From assembly GCA_035552095.1 (NCBI GenBank), contig DASZMA010000017.1:18753-82752 (forward strand): a stretch of DNA of 64,000 bases, written 5' to 3'. The notes below the pieces were generated by a model. That model saw only the letters and a list, made by a program, of their open reading frames with translations. It did no database searches and was not told the DNA's origin. The position numbers and the translations under genes were made by a program. This DNA is from Bog-473 sp035552095 (GTDB taxonomy: Bacteria; Actinomycetota; Acidimicrobiia; Acidimicrobiales; RAAP-2). Positions 32,260 to 40,702 of this stretch are shown one piece after another (the first letter of the stretch is position 1; every line of letters starts with the position of its first letter).

Positions 32260-33692
32260 TGAACCGCCTGGCCGAGCGGCATCGACAGCTCGACCTCGGC
32301 CCCGTTGCCCGGGGACGACCGGATGACCACCGTGCCACCGTAGCGAGCCATGCGGGCCCGGATGGATTGGGCGATGCCCTGGCGATCCTCGGGCACCAGG
32401 GCGGGGTCGAAGCCCTGGCCCCGGTCACGCACGAAAAGCATGACCGTGCCCGCCTCGACCTCGGCGTAGAGCGAGACCTGGTCCGCCCCCGACCACTTGG
32501 CGGCGTTGACCGTGGCTTCCCGGGCCGCATCGAGCAGGGCCCGCAGGCCGTCGGTGAGGTCGCAGTCCCCCACCAGCACCACCTGCACGGTGATGCCGTG
32601 GTCCGCCTCCACGTGGCGCTGCAGGACGCCGACCCCTTCGGCCAACCGGGTGGCCTCGTCGCCGATGGTGCCCGGCGCCTTGCCCTCGAAGAGCCAGGCC
32701 CGCAGCTCGCGCTCCTGGGCCCGGGCCAGGCGCACTACATTCTGGGGGTCGTCCGACGACCGCTGAATGAGGGCCAGGGTCTGCAGCACCGAGTCGTGCA
32801 CGTGGGCCGCCATCTGTGCCCGCTCCTCGGCCAGGGCCCGGGCCTGGCGCTCCGACATGAGGTCGCGCACCAGGCTCAGCCACCAGGGGCCGAAGATCAC
32901 CACGATGGCGGCGATGACCAAGAGGGCACCACCGAGGGGGCGCAGGGCGGCCACGGTGGTATGGCCGAGGACGAGCACCACCACCCCGCCCGCCCCCATG
33001 AGCACGCCCAGCCCGATGCGCAGGAAGAGGGCCCGGTGTGAGGTGGACGCCACCCCGGCCCGGAACATCGGCACCACGTCCTGGTTGATCCACGCCTTCT
33101 CGGGCTCGCTGGTGTTGCGCCAGATCAAAATGGCCAGGGCGGCTGCGATGAACACGGGCCAGCTGACGAGACCAATGAATCCGAAGTGCAGGCTGGAGAT
33201 GACGATCTGCACCACGATCAATACGGGCACGACGGCGATGACCAGGCGGATGCCCCGTCGATCGGCCACGGCCCGGGAGAAGATGTTGCTGGTCTCCCCC
33301 TGCAGCGGCAGCACCAGCCAGGCCACCGCGTAGACCAGGACCGTCACGCCGCTGACGAACCCGAGGACGACAAAGCCGATGCGGACGAAGGTGACGTCGA
33401 TCCCGATGGCCTCGGAGATGCCGGCACAGACGCCACCCAGCACCCGTGCGTCAGGGTCCCGCCGCATCCCCCGCAGGCGCAGGTGGCGGTGGTGCCGCCG
33501 CTCATTGCCCCGATGCTGGTGGTGCCACTCGGTGGCCTCCCACCGGGCGTGCGACCACCCACCCCCGGGACGGCGCGACCTCCGCCTCGGGCCCCGACGG
33601 GCCTCGGTGGTCACCCCGTCGGACGGGCGCGCGGAAGGATCGGGAGCGTCAGCGATACCTGCATGCTCGCGCGCCCCGTCGGCCGGAACCAT
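32256..33692 (-). CDS. Sensor histidine kinase with N-terminal PspC domain
   Basis: A membrane sensor. A basic, His-rich N-terminus leads into a PspC domain (RDPDARVLGGVCAGISEAIGIDVTFVRIGF) with its membrane helix, then four or five more helices, and a cytoplasmic HisKA_3 domain with the phospho-acceptor in HVHDSVLQTLALIQ (about residue 299) and a HATPase domain (ATVNAAKWSG as N box, FVRDRGQGFDP as G1). This architecture occurs in actinobacterial envelope-stress systems. I choose the ATG at 33692, since the longer frame to 33776 would leave 9 bp to the divergent gene. Coupled to the response regulator. Confidence 0.9.
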   Translation of the reverse strand: MVPADGAREHAGIADAPDPSARPSDGVTTEARRGPRRRSRRPGGGWSHARWEATEWHHQHRGNERRHHRHLRLRGMRRDPDARVLGGVCAGISEAIGIDVTFVRIGFVVLGFVSGVTVLVYAVAWLVLPLQGETSNIFSRAVADRRGIRLVIAVVPVLIVVQIVISSLHFGFIGLVSWPVFIAAALAILIWRNTSEPEKAWINQDVVPMFRAGVASTSHRALFLRIGLGVLMGAGGVVVLVLGHTTVAALRPLGGALLVIAAIVVIFGPWWLSLVRDLMSERQARALAEERAQMAAHVHDSVLQTLALIQRSSDDPQNVVRLARAQERELRAWLFEGKAPGTIGDEATRLAEGVGVLQRHVEADHGITVQVVLVGDCDLTDGLRALLDAAREATVNAAKWSGADQVSLYAEVEAGTVMLFVRDRGQGFDPALVPEDRQGIAQSIRARMARYGGTVVIRSSPGNGAEVELSMPLGQAVQ

Positions 33693-33785
33693 CAGGGATA
33701 ACCCTGAGCCGGCAGCCCCCGGGTCAGGGTCCGACCAGGGTGGTGCCGGATTCCCCCTGGTGACGCCGTCCCGCAAGCTTGATCC

Positions 33786-34106
33786 ATGGACACCGCACCC
33801 AGCACCACCACCCAGGGCGAGTCGGACCGCGAGGCCGAACCGGCATCGTCGCCCTCATCGTCATCGCATCCGCCCGACGAGCACCTGCAGCGAGGGGGCG
33901 ACGGCCGCATGCTGGCCGGCGTCGCCATCGGGCTGGCCGAGTACTTCGACATCGACCCCACGCTGGTCCGCATCGGCTTCGTCGCCCTCACCCTCCTGGG
34001 CGGCCTGGCCGTGCCGCTGTACCTGGCCGGTTGGCTGCTGATTCCCGCCGAGGGCGCAGACGCCTCGGTGGCCGAGGACCTGTTGGCCCGTGAACGAGCC
34101 CGCTGA
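33786..34106 (+). CDS. Small PspC domain membrane protein
   Basis: A 106-residue protein: a Ser/Pro-rich start, then a PspC domain (GGDGRMLAGVAIGLAEYFDIDPTLVRIGFVAL) with one membrane hairpin ending in AGWLLIPAEG. PspC proteins sense or respond to envelope stress. It is divergent from the PspC-containing kinase and resembles that protein's sensor domain, so the two may interact or compete. The DUF1707 gene follows. Confidence 0.88.
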   Translation: MDTAPSTTTQGESDREAEPASSPSSSSHPPDEHLQRGGDGRMLAGVAIGLAEYFDIDPTLVRIGFVALTLLGGLAVPLYLAGWLLIPAEGADASVAEDLLARERAR

Positions 34107-34176
34107 GCCCCGCCCCGGGCCTCGTCGCTCCATCGACGTCGACCGCGACTACTTCACCCACTTGAGAGGACACGCC

Positions 34177-34611
34177 ATGCGCTACCGCTGGGACCCCGGC
34201 TATCCCCTGGCCGGCCGCCGACCGAGCCCGCCGGTCGACACCGACGTGCGGGCCTCGGACACCGAACGCAACGAGGTGGCCGACAAGCTCTCCCGCCACT
34301 TCGCCGAGGGCCGGCTGGACCAGGCCGAGTTCAAGGAGCGCCTCGATCAGGCCATGGGGGCCAAGACCCGGGGCGACCTGCACGGGCTCTTCGATGACCT
34401 GCCCCGATTGGCGGCCGGGCCGGCGCCACCGCCCTCACGCCGGCGCCGGCTGGTCCCCTTCCTACTGATCGTGGCCTTCGTAGCCGTCGCGGCCAGCACC
34501 ACCTTCACCTTCGCCCACGGCCTGCACCTGACCTGGTTGCTCTTCGTGGTGGCCGCCCTCTACTTCTGGACCCGGATGGGGCGGCGTCACCATCACTCAC
34601 TGGAGCCATGA
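34177..34611 (+). CDS. DUF1707 (SHOCT-like) membrane protein
   Basis: A 144-residue protein. After an N-terminal tail comes the DUF1707 motif VRASDTERNEVADKLSRHFAEGRLDQAEFKERLDQAMGAKTRGDL, followed by DLP, then two membrane helices (LLIVAFVAVAASTTF and TWLLFVVAALYFW) and a basic His-rich end. The family often accompanies PspC proteins in actinobacteria. I use the ATG at 34177, which has GAGAGGA 6 bp away; a GTG at 34090 overlapping the PspC stop is the alternative and would add 29 residues. Confidence 0.85.
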   Translation: MRYRWDPGYPLAGRRPSPPVDTDVRASDTERNEVADKLSRHFAEGRLDQAEFKERLDQAMGAKTRGDLHGLFDDLPRLAAGPAPPPSRRRRLVPFLLIVAFVAVAASTTFTFAHGLHLTWLLFVVAALYFWTRMGRRHHHSLEP

Positions 34612-34612
34612 C

Positions 34613-35122
34613 ATGCCAATGTTCCCCACCATCTCGCTGACCTCGGCCACGGCCGACCGGGCCGGCTCCAAGCTGAGCCAGCTGACCAAGATCGACCTCT
34701 TCGCCGGCCTACGCCCGTCGGAGCTGGGCGATCTGGCCCGCCTCTTCTACCTGGTGACCGTCCGTCCCGGCCATGCCCTGGAGGTCCAGGACACGCCGGT
34801 GCGCTGGTGGAACGTCATCACCAGCGGCCACGCCCGGGTCGAGCGGGACGGGACGCCGCTCGGTCTCCTGGGACCGGGGGAATCGTGGAGCGAGCACTCG
34901 CTCCTCAGCCAGCAGCGCTCGTCCATCAGCGTGGTCGCCCTCTCGCCGGTGAGCGCGCTCTCCCTGTCCCAACGCCAGTTCTTCGGGCTGCGCCGGACCC
35001 ACCCCGTCCTGCACGGACGCATGGTGGCGCGCGCCGCTGCCTCGGCCGACCGGTTGGCCCTGCCCGTCTACCGGGCCCTGGTCCACATGGAGCGGGCTGG
35101 TGCACCGGAGGCCGCCTGGTGA
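34613..35122 (+). CDS. Cyclic-nucleotide-binding-domain-like protein without HTH
   Basis: A 169-residue protein with the cNMP-binding beta-roll pattern: LTKIDLFAGLRPSELGDLARLFYLVTVRPGHALEVQDTP, WWNVITSGHARVERDG, LGLLGPGESWSEHSLLSQQRSSISVVALSPVSALSLSQRQF. The usual Arg-Thr of a cAMP site is not conserved (QRSSIS), so ligand binding is doubtful. There is no DNA-binding domain. It begins 1 bp after the DUF1707 stop and ends the small PspC operon. A role as a sensory or scaffold partner is inference. Confidence 0.78.
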   Translation: MPMFPTISLTSATADRAGSKLSQLTKIDLFAGLRPSELGDLARLFYLVTVRPGHALEVQDTPVRWWNVITSGHARVERDGTPLGLLGPGESWSEHSLLSQQRSSISVVALSPVSALSLSQRQFFGLRRTHPVLHGRMVARAAASADRLALPVYRALVHMERAGAPEAAW

Positions 35123-35188
35123 ACCGATACGATCTGCCCCCTGGACCGGCATTCCGCCGCCTGTCCCGTCCCTAGGAGAACTGCTGCA

Positions 35189-37429
35189 ATGCGCACCCTG
35201 GCCGGGTGGTGCTTCAACCACCGCCGACTCGTCGTCCTTTTCTGGTTTATCGCGCTCATCGGCTCCATTGGCCTGGTGAGCGGCGTGGGTTCGTCGTACT
35301 CCAATTCGTTCTCGTTCCCCAACACCGAGTCGGCCAACGCCGTCAAGCTGCTGCAGTCGGTCGCCCCCAAGCAGTCGGGCGACACCGAGCAGGTCGTCTT
35401 CGGCACCACGGGCAGCGCCAAACTCTCGGACCCCGCCGTCGGGCTGCGCATCAACACCATGGTCAAGAAGCTCGAGGCCATGCCCCACGTGTCCCCCATC
35501 GTCAGCCCGTATGACGCCAGCGGGAACCTGATCTCGACCACCGACATCAACCGACCCACCGACACCGTGGGATTCATTCCGGTGACCTTCGACAAGCAGG
35601 CCCAGAACATCTCGGCCACGGAAGCCAAGCTGTTCGTCCACACCGCGGTCGGGCAATCCACCTCGGGCCTGCACATCGCCGTCACCGGCGAGTTGGCCCA
35701 GTTTGCCAACAACCAGTCCTTCAGCAGCACCGGTCTGGGTGTGCTGCTGGCCCTGGTCGTGCTGCTGCTGGTCTTCGGCTCCATCTTCGCCGCCCTCCTC
35801 CCCATCGTCTCGGCGCTCTTCGCCCTGGGCACCGCCATCGGCCTCATCGGGGCCCTGAGCCATGTCCTGAAAATGGCGCAGTTCGCGCCCGAGCTGGTCC
35901 TGCTGATCGGGCTGGGGGTGGGCGTCGACTACGCCCTCTTCATCGTGACCAGACATCGCCAGGGACTGGTGGCCGGTCGCGACGTGGAGAGCTCGGTCGT
36001 CAATGCGGTGAACACGTCGGGTCGGGCCGTGCTCTTCGCCGGCATCATCGTCTGCATCGCCCTGCTCGGCATGTTCGCCCTCGGCGTCAGCTTCCTGTAC
36101 GGGCTGGCCGTGGCCGCCGCCATCGGCGTCCTGCTCACCATGATCGCCGCCCTGACCCTGCTGCCCGCCCTGCTCGGCTTCATCGGCCCCAAGGTGATGA
36201 GCCGCAAGCAGAAGTCCAACCTGGCCAAGAATGGCCCCCGCATCGTCGGCGCCGACAACAAGGGCTTCTGGCCGGGCTGGGCCGACCTGGTGCAGAAGCG
36301 CCCTTCCCTGCCGGCCGTCTCGGCGCTCCTGGTCATAGTGATCCTGGCCATCCCCTTCTTCTCGCTGCGCCTCGGCTCGGCCGACCAGGGCACCGACCCG
36401 GCCGGCACCACCACCCGCCAGGCCTACGACATGCTGGCCAAGGGCTTCGGGCCCGGCTTCAGCGGTCCGCTGCTGCTGGTCGCCACCACCGACTCCGCCT
36501 CGACCAAGCAGGCCATGCACACCGTGGCCCTCGACATCGGCCAGCAGAGCGGGGTCAAGAAGGTGGTCGGCCCGAACTTCATCCCGAGCCCGACCCAGCC
36601 CGGGGTCACCGTTGCGACCCTCACGGTGTACGCGACCACGTCCCCGCAAGATGCCGCCACCACCAACCTCATCACCCACCTGCGCAACGACACCATCCCC
36701 CGGGCCGAGGGATCGACCGGCTTGCGGGTCCTGGTGGGCGGCACCACGGCCACCTTCGTCGACTTCGCCCACGTGCTCTCGGCCAAGTTGCCGCTCTTCG
36801 TCGGCCTGGTGGTCCTGCTGGCCTTCATCCTCTTGACCATCGTCTTTAGGAGTTTCGTCATCCCCTTGACCGCCGCCGTCATGAACCTGCTGTCCATCGG
36901 GGCGGCCTTCGGGATCCTGGTCGCCGTGTTCCAGTGGGGCTACGCCGGCTCGCTCATCGGGCTGAGCGGCACCAGCCCGGTGGAGGCGTTCCTGCCGGTG
37001 ATGCTCTTCGCCATCCTCTTCGGTCTGTCCATGGACTACCAGGTCTTCCTGGTCTCGCGGATGCACGAGGAGTACCTCAAGTCGGGGAGCAATTCCGTGG
37101 CCGTGCGCAACGGCCTGGCTGCCACCGGCAAGACGATCACCGCGGCCGCTCTCATCATGATCCTGGTGTTCGGATCGTTCATCCTCGGCGGTGAGCGGGT
37201 GATCAAGGAGTTCGGCATCGGCCTGGCCGGCGGCGTCTTCGTCGACGCCGTCTTCATCCGCATGGCCGTCGTGCCCTCGGTGATGATGCTGTTCGGCAAG
37301 TCGAACTGGTGGTTCCCGGACCGGCTCGACCGCATGCTGCCCCGGTTGTCGGTGGACGCCGACGATCTGGCCCTGGCCCGCCCGCCCCAGCCCGAACCCG
37401 AGTCCGAGCTGGCGTCGGTGACGCCCTAA
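35189..37429 (+). CDS. MMPL/RND family membrane transporter
   Basis: A 746-residue exporter with two repeated halves, each an extracellular loop plus a sterol-sensing-like membrane bundle. Motifs are GVGVDYALFIVTRHR in the first half and LFGLSMDYQVFLVSRMHEEY in the second, the GxxxDY/FxxxR proton-relay pattern of MmpL proteins. These export lipids or lipophilic compounds by proton motive force. The ribosome site AGGAGAA lies before the ATG. Its stop overlaps that of the convergent TetR gene by 3 bp. The substrate is unknown. Confidence 0.92.
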   Translation: MRTLAGWCFNHRRLVVLFWFIALIGSIGLVSGVGSSYSNSFSFPNTESANAVKLLQSVAPKQSGDTEQVVFGTTGSAKLSDPAVGLRINTMVKKLEAMPHVSPIVSPYDASGNLISTTDINRPTDTVGFIPVTFDKQAQNISATEAKLFVHTAVGQSTSGLHIAVTGELAQFANNQSFSSTGLGVLLALVVLLLVFGSIFAALLPIVSALFALGTAIGLIGALSHVLKMAQFAPELVLLIGLGVGVDYALFIVTRHRQGLVAGRDVESSVVNAVNTSGRAVLFAGIIVCIALLGMFALGVSFLYGLAVAAAIGVLLTMIAALTLLPALLGFIGPKVMSRKQKSNLAKNGPRIVGADNKGFWPGWADLVQKRPSLPAVSALLVIVILAIPFFSLRLGSADQGTDPAGTTTRQAYDMLAKGFGPGFSGPLLLVATTDSASTKQAMHTVALDIGQQSGVKKVVGPNFIPSPTQPGVTVATLTVYATTSPQDAATTNLITHLRNDTIPRAEGSTGLRVLVGGTTATFVDFAHVLSAKLPLFVGLVVLLAFILLTIVFRSFVIPLTAAVMNLLSIGAAFGILVAVFQWGYAGSLIGLSGTSPVEAFLPVMLFAILFGLSMDYQVFLVSRMHEEYLKSGSNSVAVRNGLAATGKTITAAALIMILVFGSFILGGERVIKEFGIGLAGGVFVDAVFIRMAVVPSVMMLFGKSNWWFPDRLDRMLPRLSVDADDLALARPPQPEPESELASVTP

Positions 37430-38100
37430 CGAACCAAGAGGTCGTCCAGCTGGCCCCGGGTCAGGGGTCGCTGCGGCAGGGCCGAGTCGGTGGCGCGCAA
37501 GCCGTCGATCAGCAGGCCCAACTGGCGCTCGGCCTGCTGGGGGCCGATGGTGGCGCCGCAACGCTCGCTCAGGGCGCGCACCGACATGAGGGTCAGGGCG
37601 ATGTCGCTGAAGGTCACGTCGGCCCGGATGGCTCCCACGCCGCGGGCGTTGGCGATCAGGCGGGTCACCGAAGGCGCCACCATGGCCACCATGGTGCGGT
37701 GGCGCTCGGCCAACCGCGGCGAGCGGGCCACCAGCGCCTGCAGGTTCGACGGGGTCTGGGCGCAGCGCCGCATGAACTCGAAGATCCCCTCCTCGGGCGC
37801 GCACTCGGCCAGCACCGTCTTGGCCAGTTGCTGGGAGCGCTCGCCGGCCGTCTCGACGATGGCCAGCACCAGGCTCTCCTTGTGCGGGAAGCGGCGGTAG
37901 AGCGTGCCCACCCCGACGCCGGCCCGGGTGGCCACCTGCTCCATGGACGCCTCAAAGCCCCCTTCGGCGAAGACCACCTCGGCCGCGGCCAGGATGCGCT
38001 CGAGGTTGAGCTCGGCGTCACGGCGTAGCGGGCGGGCCGGCGCCTCAGGGCGGGCCGGCGCCTCGGTGCGGAGCGGCGCCTCGGTACGGGCCGCCATCAC
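37426..38100 (-). CDS. TetR family regulator, operon with MFS exporter
   Basis: A 224-residue regulator. An Arg/Pro/Glu-rich lead with the repeated unit RTEAPAR/RPEAPAR precedes the HTH (LERILAAAEVVFAEGGFEASMEQVATRAGVGVGTLYRRFPHKESL). The C-terminal domain matches the TetR_C group with RTPSNLQALVARSPRLAERH-like sequence. The start overlaps the MFS stop by 4 bp (ATGA). It is likely to repress the operon through the inverted repeat at 39590-39614 and may be relieved by a drug-like ligand. Confidence 0.88.
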   Translation of the reverse strand: MMAARTEAPLRTEAPARPEAPARPLRRDAELNLERILAAAEVVFAEGGFEASMEQVATRAGVGVGTLYRRFPHKESLVLAIVETAGERSQQLAKTVLAECAPEEGIFEFMRRCAQTPSNLQALVARSPRLAERHRTMVAMVAPSVTRLIANARGVGAIRADVTFSDIALTLMSVRALSERCGATIGPQQAERQLGLLIDGLRATDSALPQRPLTRGQLDDLLVR

Positions 38101-39527
38101 TCCGAGACCAGGGCCAGGGCCGCCGCCGCTTCGACCGGCTCCTCGCGCTCGACGTGGTGCGGGATGAGCAGGGTGGTCCCGGCCGCCACCAGCATGACCG
38201 CCGCTGAAATCACGAAGGCCAGGATGTAGCCGTGCTCGGCCGGCACTCCGTTGGCCAGCAGCGTGCTCACCACGACGCTGGTGGCCACGCCGGCGCCGAC
38301 GGCCGCGCCGATATTGCGGATGTTGGTGTTCATGCCGCTGGCGATCCCGGTCTGGGACTGCGAGACCGCCGCCACCACCAGGTTGGCCATGGCGGCGAAG
38401 CCCATGGCGATGCCGATCCCCAGCAGCCCCGAGGAGATGAGCACGTCGTAGGTGTGGCCGTGCCAGATGGCCAGCTCGACGTAGGCCGCGGCCGAGAAGA
38501 AGCAGGCCAGCAGCAGCACCCGCCGGCTCCCGAAGCGACCCGAGAGGCGACCGGTCAGCGGGGCCACCAGCAACATGGCCACGGCGAAGGGCAGGAGGTC
38601 CAGACCGGACTGGGTGACCGACGCCCCGAAGCCGTAGCCGTCGTGCCGCGGCGTCTCGACGAATTGGGGCACTGAGGTGAACATGACGTACATGCCGAAT
38701 CCGAACAGGAGAGCGGCCAGGTTGGTCGTCCAGACCTCGGGGATCCGCATCATCTTCATGTCGACCAGGGGCGAGCGGGAACGGCTCTCCGATCGCATCC
38801 AGGCCCCGATGAGCACCACGGCCAGGACGAAGAGGCCGATGATCCGGATGTCACCCCAGCCGTAGACCGGGCCCTCGGAGACGGCGACCAGACCGGCCAC
38901 CAGCCAGCCCGACATGAGGAGCGCCCCCACGGCGTTGATGCGGCCGGGCGTGCGGATGGGTGACTCGGGGATGAACTTCACCGTGGCCACGCCCGAGACC
39001 AGGCAGAGCACGAGCGGGGCCCAGAAGAGCCAGTGGTAGTCGAGGTGCGTCAGGATCGGCCCGGACAGCACGATCCCCAATCCGGCGCCCACCCCGAGAA
39101 TGGCGGAGAGGACGCCGATGGCTCCCACCACCCGCTGGCGCGGGAACTCGTCGCGCACGATGCCGAAGGCCAGCGGGAAGGTGGCCCCGCCCGCCCCCTG
39201 GATGACCCGGCCCAGCAGCATGACGGGCAGCGTGGTGGCCAGGGCGCTGACCAGCGTGCCGACGGAGAGCACCACCAGGACGGCCAGCAGCACCTTCTCC
39301 TTGCCGAACATGTCGCCGACCCGGCCCAGGATGGGGGTGGCGATGGCCGCGCTGAGCAGGTAGCCGGTCAGCAACCAGGCCACGCCGTTGGCTGAGGAGT
39401 GCAGCGAGTGCTCCAGCGCGGGTAGGGCCGGGATGACCAACGACTGCAGGAGGCTGTACGACATGGCGGCCAGGGCCAGGACGGCAAAGGTCACCTGGTA
39501 GTGCACCCGCTTCTCTGCCACCGCCAT
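38097..39527 (-). CDS. MFS drug-efflux transporter (DHA2/EmrB type, 14 TM)
   Basis: A 476-residue proton-coupled exporter. Visible motifs are PALPALEHSLHSSANGVAWLLTGYLLSAAIATPILGRVGDMFGKEKV (motif A, GRVGDMFGK), GRVIQGAGGATFPLAFGIVRD (motif B region) and GVGAGLGIVLSGPILTH (motif C). I start at ATG 39527; the frame is open to 39566 but the family begins near MAVAEKRVHYQVTF. It is the first gene of a two-gene operon with the TetR regulator. Confidence 0.9.
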   Translation of the reverse strand: MAVAEKRVHYQVTFAVLALAAMSYSLLQSLVIPALPALEHSLHSSANGVAWLLTGYLLSAAIATPILGRVGDMFGKEKVLLAVLVVLSVGTLVSALATTLPVMLLGRVIQGAGGATFPLAFGIVRDEFPRQRVVGAIGVLSAILGVGAGLGIVLSGPILTHLDYHWLFWAPLVLCLVSGVATVKFIPESPIRTPGRINAVGALLMSGWLVAGLVAVSEGPVYGWGDIRIIGLFVLAVVLIGAWMRSESRSRSPLVDMKMMRIPEVWTTNLAALLFGFGMYVMFTSVPQFVETPRHDGYGFGASVTQSGLDLLPFAVAMLLVAPLTGRLSGRFGSRRVLLLACFFSAAAYVELAIWHGHTYDVLISSGLLGIGIAMGFAAMANLVVAAVSQSQTGIASGMNTNIRNIGAAVGAGVATSVVVSTLLANGVPAEHGYILAFVISAAVMLVAAGTTLLIPHHVEREEPVEAAAALALVSE

Positions 39528-39589
39528 CGACCGCTCCGCCTTCGTGCTCCGGGGCCGGCCGTGCACCGCCCGGCCCCAACTCTAGCGGG

Positions 39590-39614
39590 AAAGCGGAACC
39601 AGTCATTCCGCTTT
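39590..39614. promoter_or_regulatory. 25-bp inverted repeat upstream of the MFS-TetR operon
   Basis: AAAGCGGAA-N7-TTCCGCTTT, with perfect 9-base arms, lies 63 bp upstream of the MFS start. It is the only large symmetry in the region and fits a TetR-family operator for autoregulation of the MFS-TetR operon. A -10-like TAGAGT (39584-39579, minus strand) follows next to it. Confidence 0.6.
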
Positions 39615-39695
39615 GGGCGGCGCCTTCGGTCAGGCCCGGGGGCGCCCAGGGGACCAAGTAGGGTCGCACCCCGATGGGGCGGCACGAGACGACAC

Positions 39696-39755
39696 CGAGG
39701 GGTGCGCATGGCTCACCGAGGGGTGCGCATGGCTCACGAGGGGTGCGCATGGCTA
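39696..39755 (+). repeat. Three tandem copies of a ribosome-site-plus-ATG unit
   Basis: The unit CGAGGGGTGCGCATGGCTCA occurs three times in a row (units of 21 and 20 bases; the last ends in CTAA). Each copy carries a ribosome site GAGGGG and an ATG, at 39708, 39729 and 39749. Only the third ATG is in frame with the methyltransferase; the first two share another frame that stays open to about 40202. Confidence 0.85.
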
Positions 39756-40693
39756 AAGGGCGCGGGGCCAAGCTCATCAGGGCGCTCGGGACCCTGGACG
39801 ATCTCAACCGCCGGGTGGACGATCTCGTGGCCAACCAGGCCGCCCTGGCCTATGCGTTGGCCAACACCACCCTGGCCGATTTCTCAGCGCCCTGCGCCGA
39901 TGACCCCCTGTCCTCCCGGGTCTGCCGGCAGGCCGACTGCGGCCTGGAGTACGCGCAGTGGCTCGAGCGCCTGGACGAGCCTCGCACGGTGGCCCGCAAG
40001 GAGTGGGAGCACGCGGCCATCTGCCGGGCGCTGGAGGCGACCGGCATGCTGGCCGAGGGCAAGCGGGGGCTGGGCTTCGCCGTGGGCAAGGAGCCCCTGG
40101 TGGCCGCGTTCGCCGCCCGCGGGGTCGACCTGGTGGCCACCGACCTGGCCGTCGAGGACCCCCGGGCGGCCAAGTGGGCCTCGACCAACCAGCATTCGTT
40201 GAGCCTGGACGGGCTGCGCCACCCGACCGTCTGTTCCGACCAGGCGCTCACCGAGCACGTGTCGGTCCGGGCCACCGACATGAACGAAATCGGCCGCGAC
40301 CTGGTCGGCTTCGACTTCGTCTGGTCGGCCTGTGCCTTCGAGCATCTCGGATCCATTGAGGCCGGTCTGGCCTTCGTCGAGCGCGCCATGGACTGCCTGG
40401 TGCCCGGCGGCATCGCCGTGCACACTACCGAGTTCAACCTCGACAGCGACGCTGACACCGTGCTCGAGGGAGACACGGTCCTGTTCCGCCACCGCGACCT
40501 GGCCACCTTGGCCGAGCGGCTGGCCCGAAAGGGCCATCAGATGTCGCCCCTCGTCCGGGGCGAGCGCTCCGGCGTCTACGACTACCTCATTGACGTGAGT
40601 CCCCACCACTTCGGCACGCTGGTCGTGCGCATGGAGGGCTACCGGATCACCTCGGCCGTCATTGTGGTGCGCGCCAACGCGACCAGCACCTAG
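39749..40693 (+). CDS. SAM-dependent methyltransferase-like protein
   Basis: A 314-residue protein. The N-terminal 90 residues include a coiled segment (LDDLNRRVDDLVANQAAL) and Cys residues (CADDP, VCRQADC). A Rossmann-like methyltransferase domain follows: motif I region GLGFAVGKEPLVAAFAARGVDLVATD, then FDFVWSACAFEHLGSIEAGL and CLVPGGIAVHTTEFN, as in FkbM/Methyltransf-type enzymes acting on sugars or lipids. The start is the third of three repeated ribosome-site/ATG units. It stands alone between the MFS operon and a convergent aldo/keto reductase. Substrate unknown. Confidence 0.75.
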   Translation: MAKGRGAKLIRALGTLDDLNRRVDDLVANQAALAYALANTTLADFSAPCADDPLSSRVCRQADCGLEYAQWLERLDEPRTVARKEWEHAAICRALEATGMLAEGKRGLGFAVGKEPLVAAFAARGVDLVATDLAVEDPRAAKWASTNQHSLSLDGLRHPTVCSDQALTEHVSVRATDMNEIGRDLVGFDFVWSACAFEHLGSIEAGLAFVERAMDCLVPGGIAVHTTEFNLDSDADTVLEGDTVLFRHRDLATLAERLARKGHQMSPLVRGERSGVYDYLIDVSPHHFGTLVVRMEGYRITSAVIVVRANATST

Positions 40694-40702
40694 TCCGGCG
40701 GG

